Source of the DNA: Thermaceae bacterium
GTDB lineage: Bacteria; Deinococcota; Deinococci; Deinococcales; Marinithermaceae
NCBI GenBank assembly: GCA_026985615.1
Contig: JALSQD010000086.1
Location: forward strand, 1 to 59,922
Direction: 5' to 3'
Length of the DNA stretch: 59,922 bases
Shown: positions 23,848 through 32,622 of the stretch, one piece after another
Position numbering within the stretch: position 1 is the first letter of the stretch
How the letters are laid out: each line of letters begins with the position of its first letter
The notes under the pieces: model-generated
Database searches by the model: none
What the model was told of the DNA's origin: nothing
What the model saw: only the letters and a program-made list of their open reading frames with translations
Made by a program: the position numbers and the translations under genes

Positions 23848-26529
23848 ATGACGACCGCCGAGATTCGCGAAAAATACCTGCGTTTCTTCGAGGAGAAGGG
23901 GCATTTGCGCCTGCCCTCGTTCAGCCTCATTCCCGAGGACGACCCGACCCTGCTCTTCACCGTGGCCGGCATGGCCCCGCTCAAGCCCTACTTCATGGGC
24001 GCCAAGCCGGTCTTCCCCGGGCATGAGGGCGAGCACCCGCGGGTGGCCACCTGCCAGAAGTGCCTGCGCGTGGGCGACATTGAGAACGTCGGCCGCACCG
24101 CCCGCCACAACACCTTTTTCGAGATGCTGGGCAACTTCTCCTTTGGCGACTACTTCAAGAAAGAGGCCATCACCTGGGCCTGGGAGTTCGTAACCGACCC
24201 CAGGTGGCTGGGGCTCGATCCCAAACGCCTCTACGTGACCGTCTACAAGGACGACGACGAGGCCTACCGGATCTGGCGGGACGAGGTGGGGGTGCCCGAG
24301 GAGCGGATCAGCCGCTGGGACGAAGACGAGAACTTCTGGCCGGCGAACGCCATCAGCCAGGGTCCCAACGGCCCCTGCGGCCCCTGCAGCGAGATCTTTT
24401 ACGATCGCGGCCCCGGCTTCGGAAGCCCCGACGAGACCGGGCCCAACACCGGCTCGGGCGACCGCTTCGTGGAGATCTGGAACCTGGTCTTCACCCAGTA
24501 CAACCGCTCGGGGCCGATTCCGGGCGAGGGCATCCTCGAGCCCCTGCCGCAGAAGAACATCGACACCGGCATGGGCCTCTACCGGGTGGCGGCGATCCTG
24601 CAGGACGTGGAGGACTTTTACGCCACCGACACCTTCAAACCCCTCATCGACCGGGTGGCCGAGCGCTCGGGCGTGCCCTACAGGGGTGCGGTGAGCGTGA
24701 GCCACCGCGTCATCGCCGACCACGTGCGCGCGGTGACCGCGGCCCTCGCCGACGGCGCCACCTTCTCCAACACCGGGCGCGGTTACGTGATCCGTCGCCT
24801 CCTGCGCCGCGCGGTGCGTCACGGCTATCTGCTGGGCATCAAGGAGCCCTTCCTACACGAACTGGCGCCGCTGGTGGCCGAGCTGCTGGGCGACTTCTAC
24901 CCCGAGATGCGCGAGCAGCTCGCGAGCGTGCAGACGGCCATCCGCGCCGAGGAGGCGCGCTTCCTCGAGACCCTCGAGCAGGGCATCCGTAGGCTCGAGT
25001 CGCTGTTGGCCAGCCTCAAGGAGGGCGACGTGCTCTCGGGGGAGGAGGCCTTCCGGCTGCATGACACCTACGGCTTCCCCCTCGACCTCACCGAGGAGAT
25101 CGCCGCCGAGCGCGGCGTCAAGGTGGACCGCGAGGGCTTCGAGCGGGCGATGAAGGAACAGGTGGAGCGCGCCCGCTTCGCCAGCGCCTTCTCGGGCGAC
25201 GTCTTCGCCGCGTCGGCTCCGGCGCTCGAGCGCGTCTTCGAAGACCACGGCGCCACCGAGTTCACCGGCTACGAGCGGCTCGAGGACGAGGGCAAGGTGC
25301 TCCTCATCCTCCAGGGCGAGGCGGAGCTCGACAAGCTCGAGACCGGCCAGGGCGGCCAGGTCGTTCTCGACCGCACCCCCTTCTACGCCGAGGGCGGCGG
25401 CCAGGTGGGCGACTCGGGCTACCTCGAGTGGCCCGGCGGCCGCGCCCGCGTGACCACCACCAAGAAGAGCAAGCACGGCCTGCACCTGCACCAGGTCGAG
25501 GTCGAGGAGGGCGCGCTCGAGGTGGGCACGCCGGTGCGGGCGGTGGTGGACCCCGAGCGCCGCTGCACCGAGAAGAACCACACCGCCACCCACCTGCTGC
25601 ACGCCGCCTTGCGGGCGGTGCTTGGTCCGCACGTGCGTCAGGCGGGCAGTCTGGTCGCGCCCGACCGGCTGCGCTTCGACTTCACCCACGCCGCTCCCCT
25701 CAGCGCCGAAGAGGTGCGCAAGGTCGAGCTGCTGGTCAACCGCTGGATCCAGGCCGACTTCCCGGTGAGCTGGACCTTCATGCCCCTGGAGGAGGCCAAG
25801 AAGGCCGGGGCGATGGCGCTGTTCGGCGAGAAGTACGGCGAGACCGTGCGCGTCGTCCGGGTGGAGGGCAGTCCCGACACCAGCGGCATCCTCGAAGACG
25901 AGGTGCGCTCGATGGAGCTTTGCGGCGGTTGCCACGTGCGCCGCACCGGCGAGATCGGTTACTTCGTAATCGTCAGCGAGGAGGCAGTCTCCGCCGGGGT
26001 GCGCCGCATCGAGGCCCTTACCGGCGAGGCAGCGGTGCGCCACGTGCGCGGCCTCATCGACAGCGGCAACGAGCTGGCGCGCGAGCTGGGCACCTCGATG
26101 GAGGGCCTGGCCGAGCGGGTGCGCAGGTTGCTGCAGGAGATCAAGGCCCTCAAGCGCGAGAACGAGCGTCTGGCGACCGACCTCGCCCGCGCCCAGCTGG
26201 GCGGCGGCAGCGCAGCGGTGCGCGAGGCGGGCGGCTGGCGCTACGTGGCGGTCGAGTTTTCCGGCCTCGACGTGCCGGCGCTGCGGCAGGTGGCCGACGA
26301 GCTGCTCGAGAAGCACGGGGTGGACCTCGTCGTGGTGGGCGCCGGTGGCATGCTCATCGTTAAGGTCAGCCCCGAGGCGGTGGAGCGGGGTCTCGCCGCG
26401 GGCAAGGTGATCCGCGCCCTGGCCGAACGCTCTGGCGGCCGCGGCGGCGGCAAGCCCCACCTGGCTCAGGGCGGCGGCTTCGACCTCGATCGCGCCTTTG
26501 CGGCGTTGCCCGAGGTGCTCGAGGGCTAG
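23848..26529 (+). CDS. alaS: alanyl-tRNA synthetase
   Basis: 893 aa from ATG 23848 (an in-frame TTG precedes it). The N-terminal aminoacylation domain shows EEKGHL, TVAGMAPLKPYF, CLRVGDIENVGRTARHNTFFEML and SQGPNGPCGPCSEI. The editing domain has the zinc site HTATHLLH with CGGCHVRRTGEIG. A coiled coil (ERVRRLLQEIKALKREN) leads into the C-terminal C-Ala/DHHA1 domain with the GGRGGGKPHLAQGGG end. A bidirectional hairpin follows the stop. Confidence 0.97.
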   Translation: MTTAEIREKYLRFFEEKGHLRLPSFSLIPEDDPTLLFTVAGMAPLKPYFMGAKPVFPGHEGEHPRVATCQKCLRVGDIENVGRTARHNTFFEMLGNFSFGDYFKKEAITWAWEFVTDPRWLGLDPKRLYVTVYKDDDEAYRIWRDEVGVPEERISRWDEDENFWPANAISQGPNGPCGPCSEIFYDRGPGFGSPDETGPNTGSGDRFVEIWNLVFTQYNRSGPIPGEGILEPLPQKNIDTGMGLYRVAAILQDVEDFYATDTFKPLIDRVAERSGVPYRGAVSVSHRVIADHVRAVTAALADGATFSNTGRGYVIRRLLRRAVRHGYLLGIKEPFLHELAPLVAELLGDFYPEMREQLASVQTAIRAEEARFLETLEQGIRRLESLLASLKEGDVLSGEEAFRLHDTYGFPLDLTEEIAAERGVKVDREGFERAMKEQVERARFASAFSGDVFAASAPALERVFEDHGATEFTGYERLEDEGKVLLILQGEAELDKLETGQGGQVVLDRTPFYAEGGGQVGDSGYLEWPGGRARVTTTKKSKHGLHLHQVEVEEGALEVGTPVRAVVDPERRCTEKNHTATHLLHAALRAVLGPHVRQAGSLVAPDRLRFDFTHAAPLSAEEVRKVELLVNRWIQADFPVSWTFMPLEEAKKAGAMALFGEKYGETVRVVRVEGSPDTSGILEDEVRSMELCGGCHVRRTGEIGYFVIVSEEAVSAGVRRIEALTGEAAVRHVRGLIDSGNELARELGTSMEGLAERVRRLLQEIKALKRENERLATDLARAQLGGGSAAVREAGGWRYVAVEFSGLDVPALRQVADELLEKHGVDLVVVGAGGMLIVKVSPEAVERGLAAGKVIRALAERSGGRGGGKPHLAQGGGFDLDRAFAALPEVLEG

Positions 26530-26544
26530 CGGCGCGCAGCCAGC

Positions 26545-26575
26545 GAAAACCGCCCGGCGTCGCCGGGCGGTTTTC
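26545..26575 (+). terminator. terminator after alaS
   Basis: A 15-bp perfect inverted repeat (arm GAAAACCGCCCGGCG) around one central base. The A-tract on the 5' arm and T-tract on the 3' arm allow it to work on either strand. Confidence 0.85.
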
Positions 26576-26720
26576 GGGAAAGGAGGTGGTGCGCTTTTGC
26601 GCGAATATCAGGAGCGGCCGGTGTGGGGGATCCGTGCTCCGTAACCTTACGGTAGCCGCCCCAAAAGCGTGAGGGTACCCTCAAATGAGGGTATAAGCGG
26701 CTTTTGCTAGCATGGAGGGC
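26576..26720 (+). promoter_or_regulatory. ruvX upstream region with palindromes and leaderless promoter
   Basis: This stretch has no gene. It holds CCGTAACCTTACGG (about 26637-26651), then the palindrome GAGGGTACCCTC (about 26670-26682) whose half GAGGGTA recurs 16 bp later, and outer CAAAAGC/GCTTTTG arms. TAGCAT (26708-26713) is the likely -10, 7 nt before GTG 26721. The repeats look like operator sites, but the regulator is unknown. Confidence 0.45.
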
Positions 26721-27128
26721 GTGAAGGTCCTGGGGCTTGACGTGGGCGAGGTGCGCATCGGCGTGGCCGTGGCCGAAGAGGGCCGGTCCTTCGCCTTCGG
26801 GAGGGGCTGGATCGTGCGCGGCGATCTCGCGTCCGACGTGGCCCGGGTGCGCGAACTGGCCGAACGGGAGGGGGCGGCGCGGGTGGTCGTCGGGCTGCCC
26901 CGGCGTACCGGGGGCGAGGAGGGCGCGCAGGCGAAGAAGGTGCGCCGCTTCGCCCGCGAGCTGGAAGCGGCGGGGCTCGAGGTCCGCTTCGTGGACGAGC
27001 GCTTTACCACCCACCTGGCCGTTCAGCGGCTGGCCCACCTGCCCCGTAAGAAGCGTCAGGAAAAGGGCCGGCGCGACGAGGCCGCCGCGGTGGCCATCCT
27101 GGAGACCTACCTCGAGGGGGGCGCGTGA
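26721..27128 (+). CDS. ruvX: YqgF/RuvX family nuclease (putative Holliday junction resolvase / pre-16S rRNA nuclease)
   Basis: 135 aa from GTG 26721. The opening VLGLDVGEVRIGVAVAEE, the middle VVGLPRR, the FVDERFTT motif and the late RRDEAAAVAILETYL are the conserved acidic RNase H-like motifs of YqgF. The upstream ATG (26712) overlaps the -10 box and is less likely. Members process 16S rRNA precursors. The stop codon overlaps the GTG of mltG. Confidence 0.9.
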   Translation: MKVLGLDVGEVRIGVAVAEEGRSFAFGRGWIVRGDLASDVARVRELAEREGAARVVVGLPRRTGGEEGAQAKKVRRFARELEAAGLEVRFVDERFTTHLAVQRLAHLPRKKRQEKGRRDEAAAVAILETYLEGGA

Positions 27129-28165
27129 GCGAGGGCAAGTCGGCGCCTTTGCCGCCCGCGCCGCGCCCGCGCCGCCGCTGGTGGGTGGCTGCGCTGCTGG
27201 CCGCGTTGCTCTTCCTGGCCGCCCTGGCCGGTTGGATCGCCTGGCTGCTCGGCCCCACCGGAACAAGCGCGATCGTGGAGATTCCCGAGGGCGCGGGAGC
27301 GCAGACCGTGGGCCGCATCCTAGAGGAGAACGGCCTGGTCCGCTCCGGGCGCGCCTTCGCCCTCTACGCCCGCGCCCGGGGTCTGGCGGGCCGACTGCAA
27401 AGCGGTTACTACAAGCTAACGGGCGAGGGTGCGGCCGCCCTGCTGGAAGACCTTACCGGCGCGGGCGAGCAGGTGCTCGTGCGTCTGGTCTTCCCCGAGG
27501 GGTGGCGCGCGGTGGACTACGCCCGGCGGCTTTCCGCCGCCGGCTTCGACGGCGAGGGGTTCTTGGAGATCGTCGACCACCCCCCGGCCGAGTGGACGCC
27601 CGCCTACGTCGAGGGGCCGACGCTTGAGGGCTACCTCTTTCCCGACACCTACGACCTGCCCAAGGGGGCGGACCCGGCGGTGATCGTCACGGTGATGCTG
27701 CGCCGCTTCGACCGCGAGGTCACCCCCGAGCGCGTGGAGGCGGCGAAGGCGCTGGGCCTGAGCGTGCACGGCTGGGTCACGCTCGCTTCGATCGTCCAGG
27801 CGGAGGCGGGGGGCGCCGAGGAGATGCCCGCGATCGCCGGGGTCTTCCTCAACCGACTCGAGGCGGGCATGCCATTGCAGTCGGACCCCACCGTGGCCTA
27901 CGCTCTGGGCAAGAAACTGCCCGAGCTCGACCGCTACGCCGGCGACTTCGAGGTGGACTCGCCCTACAACACCTACCGCTACCCCGGCCTGCCGCCGGGG
28001 CCGATCGACAACCCAGGTCTCGACGCCCTGCTGGCCGTCCTCCACCCCGTGCGCACCGGAGAGAATGGCCTGCCTTACTTCTACTTCTTCCACGCAGACG
28101 GGCAACTCTACCTCAGCAGCACCTTCAACGAGCACCTGCGCAAGCTCAACCTGCACTACTACTGA
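27125..28165 (+). CDS. mltG: endolytic transglycosylase MltG
   Basis: 346 aa, GTG start overlapping the ruvX stop. A basic N-terminus and one membrane helix (about residues 18-42) anchor it, with the rest outside the cytoplasm. A LysM-like region precedes the YceG catalytic domain: LEGYLFPDTYDLPKG, ASIVQAEAG (catalytic Glu), MPLQSDPTVAYALG, and DSPYNTYRYPGLPPGPI. It cuts nascent glycan strands. The ruvX-mltG pairing is common in bacteria. It ends overlapping the VOC gene by 7 bp, tail to tail. Confidence 0.95.
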   Translation: MSEGKSAPLPPAPRPRRRWWVAALLAALLFLAALAGWIAWLLGPTGTSAIVEIPEGAGAQTVGRILEENGLVRSGRAFALYARARGLAGRLQSGYYKLTGEGAAALLEDLTGAGEQVLVRLVFPEGWRAVDYARRLSAAGFDGEGFLEIVDHPPAEWTPAYVEGPTLEGYLFPDTYDLPKGADPAVIVTVMLRRFDREVTPERVEAAKALGLSVHGWVTLASIVQAEAGGAEEMPAIAGVFLNRLEAGMPLQSDPTVAYALGKKLPELDRYAGDFEVDSPYNTYRYPGLPPGPIDNPGLDALLAVLHPVRTGENGLPYFYFFHADGQLYLSSTFNEHLRKLNLHYY

Positions 28166-28761
28166 GCGTGTTCCACCAGCAGCACTGGTAGCCCTCCGGG
28201 GGCGGCGTAGACCGCCAGGCGGCCCCATGGTAGCGCCCGCGCGGAAACGGGCGCGAGGTCGAACTCCCGCAGACGCTCAACCTCGGCGGCGGCGTCGCGC
28301 ACGCGCAGGGCCAGCATGGCCGGCGTTTCCAGCTCGGGGGTGAAGGCGAGGACGACCCCGCCGTCCTGCCCATCGGCAAGCTCGGCCCACATGGTGTCTT
28401 CGTCGGAGAAGCGTTCGCGCAGCTCGAGGTGGCGTTCGTACCACGACAGGCTGCTGGGCAGGTCCACCACCGGATAGACCGGCCCCAGCACCTCGACCTG
28501 GCCCCGGCTCGTGGCGGAGCGGGGAGGCGGTGCGTAGTGCAGGGGGTTGCCCTCCAGGTCCTCGCGCGGGCCCAGGCCGGAGAGCACCGCGACCAGCCGC
28601 GGCGGCCCCTCCGCCCCCTGGAGCTCGAGCTCGGGCCCGCGCGCGGGTACGAGCCGCGCCCTGGGTTCTTCCAGCTCGCAGAGGGCGAAGCCGAGCACCT
28701 GAAAGAAGCCGAGGTCGGCTTCCAGCTCGGGGGTGGTGAGGTGCAGCGTGTGGAGCCCCAT
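28159..28761 (-). CDS. VOC (glyoxalase/bleomycin resistance) family protein
   Basis: 200 aa from ATG 28761, preceded by GGGAGG. Two beta-alpha-beta-beta-beta halves are visible: MGLHTLHLTTPELEADLGFF in the first and VYPVVDLPSSLSWYERHLEL in the second, the latter typical of VOC domains. The expected metal ligands (His/Glu) are only partly evident, so activity is uncertain. A longer in-frame reading to 29085 is the antisense of the TRAP gene and is rejected. Confidence 0.75.
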   Translation of the reverse strand: MGLHTLHLTTPELEADLGFFQVLGFALCELEEPRARLVPARGPELELQGAEGPPRLVAVLSGLGPREDLEGNPLHYAPPPRSATSRGQVEVLGPVYPVVDLPSSLSWYERHLELRERFSDEDTMWAELADGQDGGVVLAFTPELETPAMLALRVRDAAAEVERLREFDLAPVSARALPWGRLAVYAAPGGLPVLLVEHAQ

Positions 28762-28784
28762 GCGCCCTCCCATCATAGACGGAA

Positions 28785-28807
28785 GCGGGCGTCCGACGGA
28801 CGCCCGC
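28785..28807 (-). terminator. hairpin between TRAP permease and VOC genes
   Basis: Perfect 10-bp arms (GCGGGCGTCC) around a 3-nt loop. On the minus strand the hairpin follows the TRAP permease stop and is trailed by TTCCGTCT, a weak T-rich tail. Confidence 0.6.
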
Positions 28808-28826
28808 ACGATCGTGGCTTCGAGCC

Positions 28827-31286
28827 TCAGGCCATCGCCGGCTGGCGGCGCAGCTTGGCCTTCTGGGAGAAGTAAACCGCGATGATGAGGATCGCCGCGA
28901 AGACCGCGTAGGCGATGTCGGGGTTGGTGTCGATCAGGTGCACGCCCAGGTTGTTGCGCAGGTAATCGGGCAGGTTGGCCAGCCAGTCGATGCCGATGGC
29001 GTGCAGCATCTTCTGGGTGGTGAAGAGGAAGAAGGAGGCGAGCAGCAGCCCGATGCGCTCCGGCCAGTTCATGCGCGTGAGCCACCAGCCCTGCGTTCCG
29101 GCGACGAAGAGCAGCATCGCGATGAGCGCGGTGATCACGACGTAGACGGTATAGGCCCAGTGCCCTTCGGGGTTGATGAGCAGCAGCGCGGGCTTGAAGA
29201 AGAAGATGAAGGGGAGGATGGCCGTGCGCATGTCGTAGATGAAGCCCTGCACGCCGGTCTTGATCGGGTCGCTGCGGGCGATGGCGGCGGCGGCGTAGGC
29301 CGCGAGGCCCACGGGCGGGGTGTCGTCGGCGAGGATGCCGAAGTAGAAGACGAAGAGGTGGATGGCCACCAGCGGCACGTCGAAGTTGGCCTTGGCCGCC
29401 AGGTTGGCGATGACCGGCGCGATGAGCGAGGCCATTACGATGTAGTTCGCGGTCGTGGGCAGGCCCATACCCAGCACCAGACTGGCGATGGCCGAGATGA
29501 TGAGGACGAGCATGATGTTGCCGCCCGACATGGCCTCCACGATGTCCGCCAGGCCGAAGCCGAGGCCGGTCATGGTCACGATGCCCACGATGATGCCCGC
29601 GGCGGCGGTTGCGACCGCGATCGAGGTCATGTTGCGCGCGCCCGCCTCGAAGCCCTGCACGATGTCGATGAAGCCGTTCTTGAGGCCCAGAACGATGCCG
29701 CTTCCGAGTCCGCCCTCAACGGCATGGCCGTTTCGCAGTGCCAGGACGATCTCCTGGGCGGCGAAGACCGCCAGCGCAATGAGCACCGCCACCTGGAACT
29801 CCATGTTGAAGTACTGTTTGAAGAAGAGCATCAGCCCAAGGGGAATGACGTAGTCCACGAAGGTGCCCTTGCGTCCGCGGATGGCGACCGAGATCCGCTG
29901 CATGACGATCATGCCGATCATCATGAACATGGCGTTGAGGGCCGAACGCTCGGGCGTGTGCCGCAGGCCGATGAGCTCGTACATCAGCCAGCCCACGGGT
30001 ATGAGGTACTGCGCGCCCGAGAAGAAGGTGGGCCAGAAGGGCGGCAGCTCGCTTTTGGGCAGCCCCTTGAGTCCGAGCTTGAGGGCCTCGAGGTGCACCA
30101 CATAGAAGAGGCCGATGTACGAGAGCACCGCGGGTACGGCCGCGTAGATGATCAGTTGGTAATAGGGCAGGTCGAGGAACTCGGCCATGATGAAGGCGGC
30201 CGCGCCCATGACGGGCGGCATGAGCTGGCCGTTGGTGGACGAGCCCACCTCGGTGGCGCCGGCCTTCTCGGGCGGGTAGCCCACCTTCTTCATCAGCGGG
30301 ATGGTGAAGGTCCCGGTGGTGACCACGTTGGCGATGGAGGACCCGGAGATGATGCCGGTGAGCATGCTGCCCACCACGGCCGCCTTGGCCGGACCGCCGC
30401 GGTAGGTCCCCAGCGCCGAGTAGGCGAGGTCCACGAAGTACTTACCGGCCCCCGCCTTGTCGAGCAGGGCGCCGAAGAGCACGAAGAGGAAGACGAAGCG
30501 CGACGACACCTGGATGGGCGTGCCCCAGATGCCCTCGGTGGTCAGGTAGAGCTGCTCGACGATGCGCTTCCACGGGTAGCCCGAGTGGAGGTAGATGATG
30601 TCGGGCAGCTCGACCGGGATGATCCCCTTGGGTCCGGTGACCGCGTAGAGGATGAGCGCGCCCGAGATGACGAGCAGCGCCACGCCGACCACGCGGATGG
30701 TGGCCAGGAAGAGGGCCGCGAGCGCGATCGTGCCCATGATGATGTCGGTGGTGTTGGCCACGCCGCCGCGCTGGAGTACGATGCCCTCGAAGTCGTAGAC
30801 GATGTAGAGCGCCCCAGCGAGGCCGAAGGCGAGGAGTATCCAGTCGATCCAGGGCACGCGGTCGCGCGGGGCCCGTCTGGGGGTCGCGTACCAGATGGCC
30901 ACCCCGGCGATCAGCGTGAGGAGCGCGATCCACGCGAAGTAGCGCCCCTGGGTGTAGATGTTGAGCACCACGCCCAGGGTGAGCACGATGACCGCGGCGT
31001 CGCGTGGAGGGTTCTTGGAGGGATAGGCCAGGAAGGCGAGGGCAAAGGCGAAGGCCAGGTGCGTCGAGCCCAGGATGAGGATGTCGAGGTTGCCTAGCCA
31101 GGTGGCCCACACCTGGAAGGCGCTCCAGGCCACGGCGATCAGGAAGATCAGCCATTTCTGCCACGGCGCGCGGGGATCACGAGCCCCGTACTCGACCTCC
31201 TGCATCAACTCGACGGCCTTGTCGAGGTCTCCGGTGTCGCCGGTGGGCGTGGGATTGGAGTGGATATCGGACTCTTCGGGTTTCAT
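28827..31286 (-). CDS. TRAP transporter fused permease (4TM/12TM, TAXI type)
   Basis: 819 aa with many membrane helices. The N-terminal part corresponds to the small DctQ-like subunit and the rest to DctM: FVLFGALLDKAGAG, SGSSIANVVTTGTFTIPLMKK, VGSSTNGQLMPPVMGAAAFIMAEF and LGMGLPTTANYIVMASL are the family's conserved loops. It should import an organic anion using a sodium or proton gradient. The partner binding protein is encoded upstream, separated by a hairpin. TATACT about 60 nt before the start may give a second promoter. Confidence 0.93.
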   Translation of the reverse strand: MKPEESDIHSNPTPTGDTGDLDKAVELMQEVEYGARDPRAPWQKWLIFLIAVAWSAFQVWATWLGNLDILILGSTHLAFAFALAFLAYPSKNPPRDAAVIVLTLGVVLNIYTQGRYFAWIALLTLIAGVAIWYATPRRAPRDRVPWIDWILLAFGLAGALYIVYDFEGIVLQRGGVANTTDIIMGTIALAALFLATIRVVGVALLVISGALILYAVTGPKGIIPVELPDIIYLHSGYPWKRIVEQLYLTTEGIWGTPIQVSSRFVFLFVLFGALLDKAGAGKYFVDLAYSALGTYRGGPAKAAVVGSMLTGIISGSSIANVVTTGTFTIPLMKKVGYPPEKAGATEVGSSTNGQLMPPVMGAAAFIMAEFLDLPYYQLIIYAAVPAVLSYIGLFYVVHLEALKLGLKGLPKSELPPFWPTFFSGAQYLIPVGWLMYELIGLRHTPERSALNAMFMMIGMIVMQRISVAIRGRKGTFVDYVIPLGLMLFFKQYFNMEFQVAVLIALAVFAAQEIVLALRNGHAVEGGLGSGIVLGLKNGFIDIVQGFEAGARNMTSIAVATAAAGIIVGIVTMTGLGFGLADIVEAMSGGNIMLVLIISAIASLVLGMGLPTTANYIVMASLIAPVIANLAAKANFDVPLVAIHLFVFYFGILADDTPPVGLAAYAAAAIARSDPIKTGVQGFIYDMRTAILPFIFFFKPALLLINPEGHWAYTVYVVITALIAMLLFVAGTQGWWLTRMNWPERIGLLLASFFLFTTQKMLHAIGIDWLANLPDYLRNNLGVHLIDTNPDIAYAVFAAILIIAVYFSQKAKLRRQPAMA

Positions 31287-31346
31287 AGGTCACCTCTCTA
31301 CGGGGCGTACTCGCGTTCGCCTTATGTGATCCCAGTATACAAATAA

Positions 31347-31368
31347 GCCCCGGCCTTTCGGCCGGGGC
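31347..31368 (-). terminator. hairpin between TAXI binding protein and TRAP permease genes
   Basis: On the minus strand 9-bp arms GCCCCGGCC/GGCCGGGGC enclose a GAAA loop and are followed by TTATTT. It looks like a true, possibly leaky, terminator that would keep binding-protein expression above that of the permease. Confidence 0.8.
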
Positions 31369-31386
31369 AGGGTCGCTACGCAGGGA

Positions 31387-32373
31387 TTAGTCGATCGGCT
31401 TCGCAGCGTCGGGGATGGCGATCCCTTCTTCCTCGAAGAACTTGGCCGCACCCTTATGCAGCGGGATGGGCATACCATCGAGCGCCTTGTCCACGGAGAA
31501 GTTCTGGGCAATCACGGGCTTGATGGCCTTGAACTGGTCCACCTTGTCCTTGAAGATCAGCTTGGCGATTTGGTAGACCACGTTGGCGTCCAGGTCGGCG
31601 GAGGCGGCCAGGGTGGCCTTCACCGCGACGGTCTGGAAGGGCTTGTCCTGGCCCTTGTACGAGCCCGCGGGGATGATGACCTCGGCGTAGAAGGGGTACT
31701 TCTTCTTGAGGTAGTCGATCTTGGCGAACTCGATGGGCAGGAAGACGATGTCGGTGGTCAGCGCCGCCTGGGCGATGGCCGCCGAGCCCACGCCGGCGGT
31801 GTAGAACATGGCGTCGATGCGGCCGTCCTGGAGGAGCTGAGCGGCCTGCTTGGGCTTACCGCGCACCGCGGTGCCGAGGTCGTCGAAGGTCAGGCCGTAG
31901 GCCTCGAGCACCTGCTTGGCGTTCTGCTCCACGCCCGAGCCGATGTCGCCCACGTACACCTTCTTGCCCTTGAAGTCGGCGATCGAGGTGATGCCCGAGT
32001 CCTTACGGGCGAAGACGTGCACGGGCTCGGGGTAGATGGTGGCCATGCCGCGCAGCTTGTCGGCGGGCTTGCCGATGAACTTCTCGACGACGATGCCGTT
32101 GAAGGCGTAGTAGGCGATGTCGTTCTGGATCATCGTCATCTGCAGGTCGCCGGTCTGGATCGCGCCGGCGTTGTAGACCGAGCCACCGGTGGAGATGGCG
32201 TTGGCCTTCACGTCGGGCAGGTTTTCGTTGATAATCTTCGCGATGCCGACGGCGGTGGGGTAGTAGGTCCCGGTGGTGCCGCCGGATCCGATGGTAATAA
32301 ACGTCTTGGCCGACGCACCCATGGCCAGGGCCAGACCCAGCACTGCAGCGAGAATCAGTTTGCTTTTCTTCAT
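31387..32373 (-). CDS. TAXI-family TRAP transporter solute-binding protein
   Basis: 328 aa from ATG 32373, preceded by GGGAGGT at good spacing; upstream in-frame ATGs lack this. Residues 1-22 (MKKSKLILAAVLGLALAMGA) are a Sec signal peptide. The mature protein opens FITIGSGGTTGTYYPTAVGIA, the TAXI signature, and STGGSVYNAGAIQTGDLQMTM follows. Ligands of this family include glutamate and other small carboxylates; the actual substrate is unknown. A good sigma-70 promoter lies upstream. Confidence 0.93.
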   Translation of the reverse strand: MKKSKLILAAVLGLALAMGASAKTFITIGSGGTTGTYYPTAVGIAKIINENLPDVKANAISTGGSVYNAGAIQTGDLQMTMIQNDIAYYAFNGIVVEKFIGKPADKLRGMATIYPEPVHVFARKDSGITSIADFKGKKVYVGDIGSGVEQNAKQVLEAYGLTFDDLGTAVRGKPKQAAQLLQDGRIDAMFYTAGVGSAAIAQAALTTDIVFLPIEFAKIDYLKKKYPFYAEVIIPAGSYKGQDKPFQTVAVKATLAASADLDANVVYQIAKLIFKDKVDQFKAIKPVIAQNFSVDKALDGMPIPLHKGAAKFFEEEGIAIPDAAKPID

Positions 32374-32417
32374 GCGCTTACCTCCCTTGGCGATGTTCGA
32401 TGGCATTGCCACTATCT

Positions 32418-32446
32418 ACTTTAGCGTGCGAGGATGAGACGGTCAA
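32418..32446 (-). promoter_or_regulatory. promoter of the TAXI-TRAP genes
   Basis: Minus strand TTGACC, 17-nt spacer, TAAAGT. It lies about 45 nt upstream of the binding-protein start, leaving a leader with a normal ribosome-binding site. Confidence 0.75.
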
Positions 32447-32622
32447 TTCATCGGTGTGGCTCCGACGAAGATGAACGGAGCCTACCCCTATATAGAGGCG
32501 CGTGGAGGGGCAAAAACCGGTACCGGGTATAAATATGCGGCCCCCGCCTCCCGCCCCTTTTAATTTTCAGACGGTTGTGCCAGATTATGGGTTAGTCGAA
32601 AGGACCTCCTGAGGAGGGCGCT
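32447..32622 (+). promoter_or_regulatory. upstream region of the M29-like gene
   Basis: No gene is seen here. The region contains CTATATAG, GGTACCGGGTATAAATATG (a -10-like TATAAA near 32529) and a ribosome-binding site GAGGAGGG just before ATG 32623. A start point cannot be fixed. Confidence 0.4.

Noticed and set aside
28938..31097. 719-codon plus-strand open frame
   Set aside because: Antisense of the TRAP permease; extreme Asp/Glu/His/Gly content is a mirror of hydrophobic codons.
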